Shown in pieces: positions 60,130 through 64,000 of a DNA stretch of 64,000 bases. Below the pieces are notes generated by a model, which made no database searches, was not told where the DNA came from, and worked only from the letters and a program-made list of their open reading frames with translations. This DNA is from Bradyrhizobium liaoningense (GTDB lineage: Bacteria; Pseudomonadota; Alphaproteobacteria; Rhizobiales; Xanthobacteraceae): positions 124,001 to 188,000 of the forward strand of contig NZ_JAFCJS010000003.1 in the NCBI RefSeq assembly GCF_018130825.1, given 5' to 3'. Each line of letters opens with the position of its first letter. The stretch's first letter is position 1. The position numbers and the translations under genes were made by a program.

Positions 60130-60447
60130 ATGATCCGCGGCTTTTTCCGACTGATTGGGCTGTTGCTGCTCGCCGGCGGGTTCATCTTCATGGTCTATGA
60201 CGGCGCCCGCTGGGTCGCCGACCAGACCCTGCGGTTCACCCGGTTCGGCCAGTTCTGGAACGACATCAACCAGGCCAGCCAGACGGCATTCCGGACCTGG
60301 GTCGAGGCCAAGGCGCCCTGGCTCTGGACCTCGGTGATCCGCCTCGTGCTGGACCAGCCGGTTTTCGCCGTCCTCGGCATTCTCGGTATCCTGCTGATGG
60401 TCCTGTTCCGGCCGCGCAAGCCGCTGATCGGCTATACCCGGGATTGA
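60130..60447 (+). CDS. Hypothetical small membrane protein
   Basis: 105 residues; GAGG precedes the ATG. An N-terminal hydrophobic segment (RLIGLLLLAGGFIFMVYDG) and a second near the C-terminus (VFAVLGILGILLMVLF) flank a soluble stretch rich in Trp and Phe (RFTRFGQFWNDINQASQ). The C-terminus is RPRKPLIGYTRD. Similar proteins are common in Bradyrhizobium relatives as far as I recall; no function is known. Confidence 0.8.
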   Translation: MIRGFFRLIGLLLLAGGFIFMVYDGARWVADQTLRFTRFGQFWNDINQASQTAFRTWVEAKAPWLWTSVIRLVLDQPVFAVLGILGILLMVLFRPRKPLIGYTRD

Positions 60448-60620
60448 GCTCTCAATTCCCGCCGGGATTGAGCTTTCGATTCCCGCGAGCGAACGCCGCA
60501 TCGGGCGCGGCGTAACAGGGCTGCCCTCGCCTGCGTATAAGCCTATATTCCCACCTGATCGCGAGCACGCCGCCTGAGCGCCTGGCTTTGGCGACGGACA
60601 GCTCGTTTCGGAGATTGTCC

Positions 60621-61277
60621 ATGCTGTTCATGCGCAAGACCACCGCATTGCCAAGCGCAGCTGAAGCGCTGCCCGGCCGTGCGCAAGCCATCCCGACCGC
60701 GACCACCCATTTCGTCAACGGTGCGAAGTTGCAGCCGCCTTATCCCGCCGGCCTCGAGCAGGCGGTGTTCGGGCTCGGCTGCTTCTGGGGTGCCGAGCGC
60801 AAGTTCTGGGAGCTCGGTGACGGCATCTACACCACCGCCGTCGGCTATGCCGGCGGCCACACGCCGAACCCGACCTATGAAGAAGTCTGCTCGGGCCGCA
60901 CCGCCCACACCGAGGTCGTGCTGGTCGTGTTCGATCCCAGGAAGATCGCCTACGAGCGCCTGTTGAAGACGTTCTGGGAGAGCCACAACCCGACGCAGGG
61001 CATGCGCCAGGGCAACGATGTCGGCACGCAGTACCGAAGCGCGATCTACACTTCCACGGATGCGCAGAAGAAGGCGGCCGACGAGTCCAAGGCGCTCTAC
61101 CAGAAGGCGCTTGCCGCGAAAGGTCTCGGTGCCATCACCACCGAGATCGCACCGGCCGGCGAGTTCTATTTCGCCGAGGACTACCATCAGCAATATCTGG
61201 CGAAGAATCCCGCCGGCTATTGCGGTCTGGGCGGCACCGGCGTGTCCTGCCCGATCGGCGTCGGCGTGGGCGCGTAG
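60621..61277 (+). CDS. msrA: Peptide methionine (S)-S-oxide reductase MsrA
   Basis: 218 residues from ATG 60621. MsrA reduces the S-epimer of methionine sulfoxide in oxidised proteins. The catalytic motif is [13 protein letters not shown] (Cys near 53), followed by [31 protein letters not shown] and [12 protein letters not shown]. Resolving cysteines are in [13 protein letters not shown] at the C-terminus. The N-terminal extension of about 40 residues is usual for this family. Monocistronic. Confidence 0.96.
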   Translation: MLFMRKTTALPSAAEALPGRAQAIPTATTHFVNGAKLQPPYPAGLEQAVFGLGCFWGAERKFWELGDGIYTTAVGYAGGHTPNPTYEEVCSGRTAHTEVVLVVFDPRKIAYERLLKTFWESHNPTQGMRQGNDVGTQYRSAIYTSTDAQKKAADESKALYQKALAAKGLGAITTEIAPAGEFYFAEDYHQQYLAKNPAGYCGLGGTGVSCPIGVGVGA

Positions 61278-61319
61278 TCGAAATCTCCGCCGCGACGATG
61301 CGGTCGCAGCGTGCGCATC

Positions 61320-61481
61320 TTACCCTCCCCTGGAGGGGGAGGGTCGATCGCGCGTAGCGCGAGCGGGGTGGGGTGACGGTCTCTCCACGTCCAACAGTGC
61401 TCGTGTGGAGGGATCACCCCACCCCGCTACGCATTTCGCTCCGCTGCATGCGTAGCGACCCTCCCCCTCCAGGGGAGGGTG
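61320..61481. repeat. Family B palindromic repeat, copy 2
   Basis: TTACCCTCCCCTGGAGGGG then GGTCGATCGCGCGTAGCGCG and GGGGTGGGGTGA at the left; CACCCCACCCCGC and CCCTCCCCCTCCAGGGGAGG at the right. It is the same layout as the copy at 18471. It lies between msrA and the polysaccharide export gene. Confidence 0.88.
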
Positions 61482-61564
61482 CGACCCCATTACCTTTCGC
61501 TCAACGCTTTATTAACCATAACCGGTGCATCACTGGAGCCATCTCGTTTCGAGGGACAGGTCCG

Positions 61565-62311
61565 GTGCCGGTTGCACGCGCGTTTCGATCGTCGATCTCG
61601 GCAGTTGCATTGGCAGCGTCCGCCGCGCTGCCCCTTGGCGGCTGCATGCAGACTGCCGGCCCCGTCGCGATGGTACAGCCGCGCCCCGATCTCGATTCGA
61701 TGGCCTATGGCCAGCCCTACGGGGCGCCGCAGCCTGTCGTCGTCGCCGACGGTGGTGGCGCCATCGGCGCGCTGCGAAATTCCTTTGCTTCCGCGCCTGC
61801 ACCCATGCCGGTCGGCTACGCCGCGCCGATGGCAGGGCCGGTGCGCTACGACGCCTCCTACCATCTCGATGCCGGCGACAAGCTCCGCGTCGTGGTCTAC
61901 GGCCAGGAAGGTCTCACCAACAGCTACGCCATCGATGCCGGCGGCTCCATCACCATGCCGCTGATCGGTGCGGTGCCCGCGCGCGGCCGCACCACCGCTG
62001 GCCTCGCCGGTGAGATCGCCGGGCGCCTGCGCAACGGCTACATCCGCGAACCCTCGGTCGCCGTCGAGATCGACACCTATCGCCCGTTCTTCATCCTCGG
62101 CGAAGTCTCCGCGCCGGGCCAATATCCTTATGTGCCGAACATGACGGTCGAAAGCGCCGTCGCGATCGCCGGCGGCTTCTCGCCGCGCGCCAAGCGCGAC
62201 GTGGTCACCGTGACGCACACCGAAGCCGGCGGCGCCATGCGCGCCATGGTGCCGCTCGGCACGCCGCTCGCGCCCGGCGACACCGTGTTCGTCGGCGAGC
62301 GCTGGTTCTAA
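61565..62311 (+). CDS. Polysaccharide export lipoprotein (Wza/ExoF-like)
   Basis: 248 residues from GTG 61565, with AGGGA upstream. A signal peptide ends in a lipobox (LPLGGC). The Poly_export domain (about 95-180) has YHLDAGDKLRVVVYGQEGLT and SITMPLIGAVPARGRT; one SLBB domain (near 185-235) has FFILGEVSAPGQYPYVPNM. It is an outer-membrane or periplasmic channel component for exopolysaccharide. It is short compared with Wza (about 380) and has no synthesis or Wzc genes nearby. Confidence 0.9.
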   Translation: MPVARAFRSSISAVALAASAALPLGGCMQTAGPVAMVQPRPDLDSMAYGQPYGAPQPVVVADGGGAIGALRNSFASAPAPMPVGYAAPMAGPVRYDASYHLDAGDKLRVVVYGQEGLTNSYAIDAGGSITMPLIGAVPARGRTTAGLAGEIAGRLRNGYIREPSVAVEIDTYRPFFILGEVSAPGQYPYVPNMTVESAVAIAGGFSPRAKRDVVTVTHTEAGGAMRAMVPLGTPLAPGDTVFVGERWF

Positions 62312-62324
62312 GACTCTCTCCTCG

Positions 62325-62933
62325 TCATTCTCTCCTCGTCATTCCGGGGCGCGCCGACAGGCGCGAACCCGGAATCCATCTCTCTACCGTCACTGACGCA
62401 CGATGGATTCCGGGCCCCGCGCTATGCGCGTCCCGGAATGACAGCAGAGTGTATCTCCGAAAATCCAGCCGCCCGTTCGGAAAACATCCGTCGATCCTGG
62501 CGGCCTCGACCACGCGCCCGACCCACGGCCGCATGATCGCGGGATTGGTCAGGTTGATGTACTTGCCGACCAGCCGGCCCGTCTCGTCGCGCGTAGCATC
62601 GATCAGCCCGTGCCGGCGGCCATGATCCCAGTCAAAGCGCAGATAGATGCGCTCGCCCGCAACTCGAACTTCAGCGCGCCCCTCTTTCCACTTGTCCGGC
62701 GTATCGCCCGCAATGGTCGGATCGGCGCCACCATTCCAGCGGCTCGCCCAGATGCCCTCGAGTGGATCGGATGCTGCGGCAATGGATGCCCATGGCGCCG
62801 CGTTGACGTCGGCGGCATCGCCGGCAAGCGCGGCGGAAGCGGCATAGTTCATCACCTCGGAATCACTGGGCGCAGGGACATCCATGGTTCCGAACGGATT
62901 GCGGATAACGAGGTCAGTATTGGCCTGCTGCAT
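62325..62933 (-). CDS. Hypothetical protein with repeat-derived C-terminus
   Basis: 202 residues; ATG 62933 follows GGGAGATC. The body contains EGIWASRWNGGADPT, VRVAGERIYLRFDWDHGRRHGLIDA, LVGKYINLTNPAIMRPWVGRVV and NGRLDFRRYT, a beta-rich layout I cannot assign. From about residue 164 the frame runs into the family C repeat, so the last 38 or so residues are translated palindromic repeat. A repeat insertion has probably removed the native 3' end. Confidence 0.7.
   Translation of the reverse strand: MQQANTDLVIRNPFGTMDVPAPSDSEVMNYAASAALAGDAADVNAAPWASIAAASDPLEGIWASRWNGGADPTIAGDTPDKWKEGRAEVRVAGERIYLRFDWDHGRRHGLIDATRDETGRLVGKYINLTNPAIMRPWVGRVVEAARIDGCFPNGRLDFRRYTLLSFRDAHSAGPGIHRASVTVERWIPGSRLSARPGMTRRE
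62338..62442. repeat. Family C palindromic repeat, copy 2 (inside a reading frame)
   Basis: GTCATTCCGGGGCGCGCCGA then GCGAACCCGGAATCCAT at the left; ATGGATTCCGGGCCCC and GCGCGTCCCGGAATGAC at the right. It supplies the final codons and stop of the hypothetical gene on the minus strand. Confidence 0.85.
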
Positions 62934-63040
62934 GGCGATCTCCCGGCGTGAGTTGGCGTGATCAGCCAGCTCTATCGCCGGGTCTCAGGATGCAGCCACC
63001 CGATTCCTGCTCTGGGGGCGTCGCGCAAATCTCTCCTCTC

Positions 63041-63164
63041 GTCATTCCGGGGCGCGACGAAGTCGCGAACTATGGTGCGCAATTGCGCACCTGAGAATCC
63101 ATTCCTCCACCGGCTCTGCCGCACGATAGATTCCGGGCTCGCGCTACGCGCGCCCCGGAATGAC
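63041..63164. repeat. Family C palindromic repeat, copy 3
   Basis: GTCATTCCGGGGCGCGACGA at the left, GCGCGCCCCGGAATGACG at the right. An extra GTGCGCAATTGCGCAC palindrome is inserted in the left arm, which is also the core of the family H element at 32284. It lies between two minus-strand genes. Confidence 0.85.
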
Positions 63165-63174
63165 GCCTGCGGCG

Positions 63175-63846
63175 TCACTTCAAATGCTTCGCGAAAAACG
63201 CCATGCTGCGCGGCCAGGCGATGTCGGAGCTCGCCTTGTCGTAGCTCGGCCGCTCGTCGCAATGGAAGCCGTGTTGCGCGCCGGGATAGATGAAGACCTC
63301 GACGTCCGGCCGCTTGGTCTTGATCGTCTCGACGTCGGTCAGCGGAATGCCGGCATCCTTCTCGCCGAAATGCAGCTGCGTCGGAACCTTCGGCGTCTCG
63401 TCGGCGAAGCGCACGACCGCGCCTCCATAATAGCCGATCGCAGCCTTCAGGTCGGTCAATCGCGTCGCCGCGACAAAAGCGATGCTGCCGCCGAGACAGA
63501 AGCCGATGATGCCGACCGGGCCGATCGCCTTCACCGCATCGATCGCGGCCTGCGTGTCGCGCAGCATCGCCGCCCAGTCGGGATTGGCGACGAATTTGCG
63601 CGCCTCGGCGATCTCATCGGGCGTATAGCCCGACTGGAAGTTCGGCGTGGTCCGGTCGAAGATCGACGGCGCGATCGCGACGTAACCTTCCTTGGCGAGG
63701 CGGTCGCAGACCGAACGGATGTGATGGTTGACGCCAAAGATCTCCTGGATCACCACCACCGCGCCCTTCGGCGCGCCTGCGGGATCGGCGCGATAGGCGC
63801 CGAACTGGAAATTATCGGAGGCCGTCAGTTTGATGTCCTGTCCCAC
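63175..63846 (-). CDS. Dienelactone hydrolase family protein
   Basis: 223 residues, GTG start with AAGGA upstream. Alpha/beta hydrolase with the dienelactone hydrolase triad: Cys in IGFCLGGSIAF (near 117), Asp in FGEKDAGIPL (near 166) and His in YPGAQHGFHCD (near 197). VVVIQEIFGVNHHIRSVCDRLA near the N-terminus is typical. The classical enzyme acts in chlorocatechol degradation; many relatives have other substrates. No pathway genes are adjacent. Confidence 0.93.
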   Translation of the reverse strand: MGQDIKLTASDNFQFGAYRADPAGAPKGAVVVIQEIFGVNHHIRSVCDRLAKEGYVAIAPSIFDRTTPNFQSGYTPDEIAEARKFVANPDWAAMLRDTQAAIDAVKAIGPVGIIGFCLGGSIAFVAATRLTDLKAAIGYYGGAVVRFADETPKVPTQLHFGEKDAGIPLTDVETIKTKRPDVEVFIYPGAQHGFHCDERPSYDKASSDIAWPRSMAFFAKHLK

Positions 63847-63888
63847 GCGGGTTGTCCTTCTTGGTTGGTCGTCAATCCACTCTCTCCC

Positions 63889-64000
63889 CTCATCCTGAGG
63901 AGCGCGCCTTTGCGCGCGTCTCGAAGGATGAAAGGCCGAGATGCAGCAGCGGGGCCTTCATGGTTCGAGACGGCGATGCGCAGCATCGTCCGTCAGACGG
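63889..64000. repeat. Family E palindromic repeat, copy 2 (at window edge)
   Basis: CTCATCCTGAGGAGCGCGCC then GCGCGTCTCGAAGGATGA at the left, CATGGTTCGAGACGGCGATG then GCAGCATCGTC at the right; the end lies at or beyond the window edge. It matches the copy at 45659 in reverse arrangement. Confidence 0.75.

Overview
The window is a high-GC alphaproteobacterial chromosome segment. Gene order, protein wording and the many GC-rich palindromic intergenic repeats fit Bradyrhizobium or a close Nitrobacteraceae relative; this is my recognition, not a database result. I see no tRNA, rRNA, CRISPR array, phage or insertion sequence.

Region 1 (1-22000) is a nearly unbroken minus-strand housekeeping block. 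Read in the direction of transcription it runs murJ, trpS, a universal stress protein, an Nfu-type Fe-S scaffold, tsaB, rimI, a Fur-family regulator, a HAD phosphatase, miaB, phoH, ybeY, a CBS/CorC protein, lnt, an XRE regulator, an M20 peptidase, trmB, then rimP, nusA, ylxR and infB (truncated by the window edge). The only plus-strand gene is a DUF2336 protein at 5607-6689. Themes are translation, tRNA modification, ribosome maturation, envelope synthesis and metal regulation. A strong terminator-like hairpin lies in the leader of the rimP-nusA-infB operon.

Region 2 (22000-44200) is accessory metabolism: an adenosine-kinase-like PfkB protein, two class C beta-lactamase-fold serine hydrolases, succinate-semialdehyde dehydrogenase, a LysR/oxidoreductase/MBL-hydrolase cassette with a 24-bp AT-rich palindrome in the divergent promoter, a SulP-STAS-cyclic-nucleotide-domain transporter, a long-form purC, a pirin, a membrane-anchored AraC-type regulator, an MmgE/PrpD protein, a FUSC transporter, an orphan SMI1/KNR4 protein, and a translationally coupled MATE / DUF2867 / HCCA-isomerase operon.

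Region 3 (44200-64000) holds a MurA homologue with Asp in place of the catalytic Cys, a scramblase-like protein, and the gyrB...recF-dnaN-dnaA...rpsT replication cluster. Inserted between gyrB and recF are three tandem paralogous exported proteins built from a repeated domain of the form FYxxELGKxGWQE. Each is preceded by the same duplicated promoter/operator block (TTGAAC-17 bp-CGACTA/C with the inverted repeat GAACC-N5-GGTTC). This gene family with its shared control element is the best candidate in the window for an undescribed system. A 1.28-kb intergenic region upstream of dnaA is rich in GANTC sites and weak DnaA boxes. The end carries msrA, a Wza-like lipoprotein, a hypothetical gene whose 3' end is built from a palindromic repeat, and a dienelactone hydrolase.

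At least nine families of dispersed palindromic repeats occupy most intergenic gaps outside the tightly packed operons.
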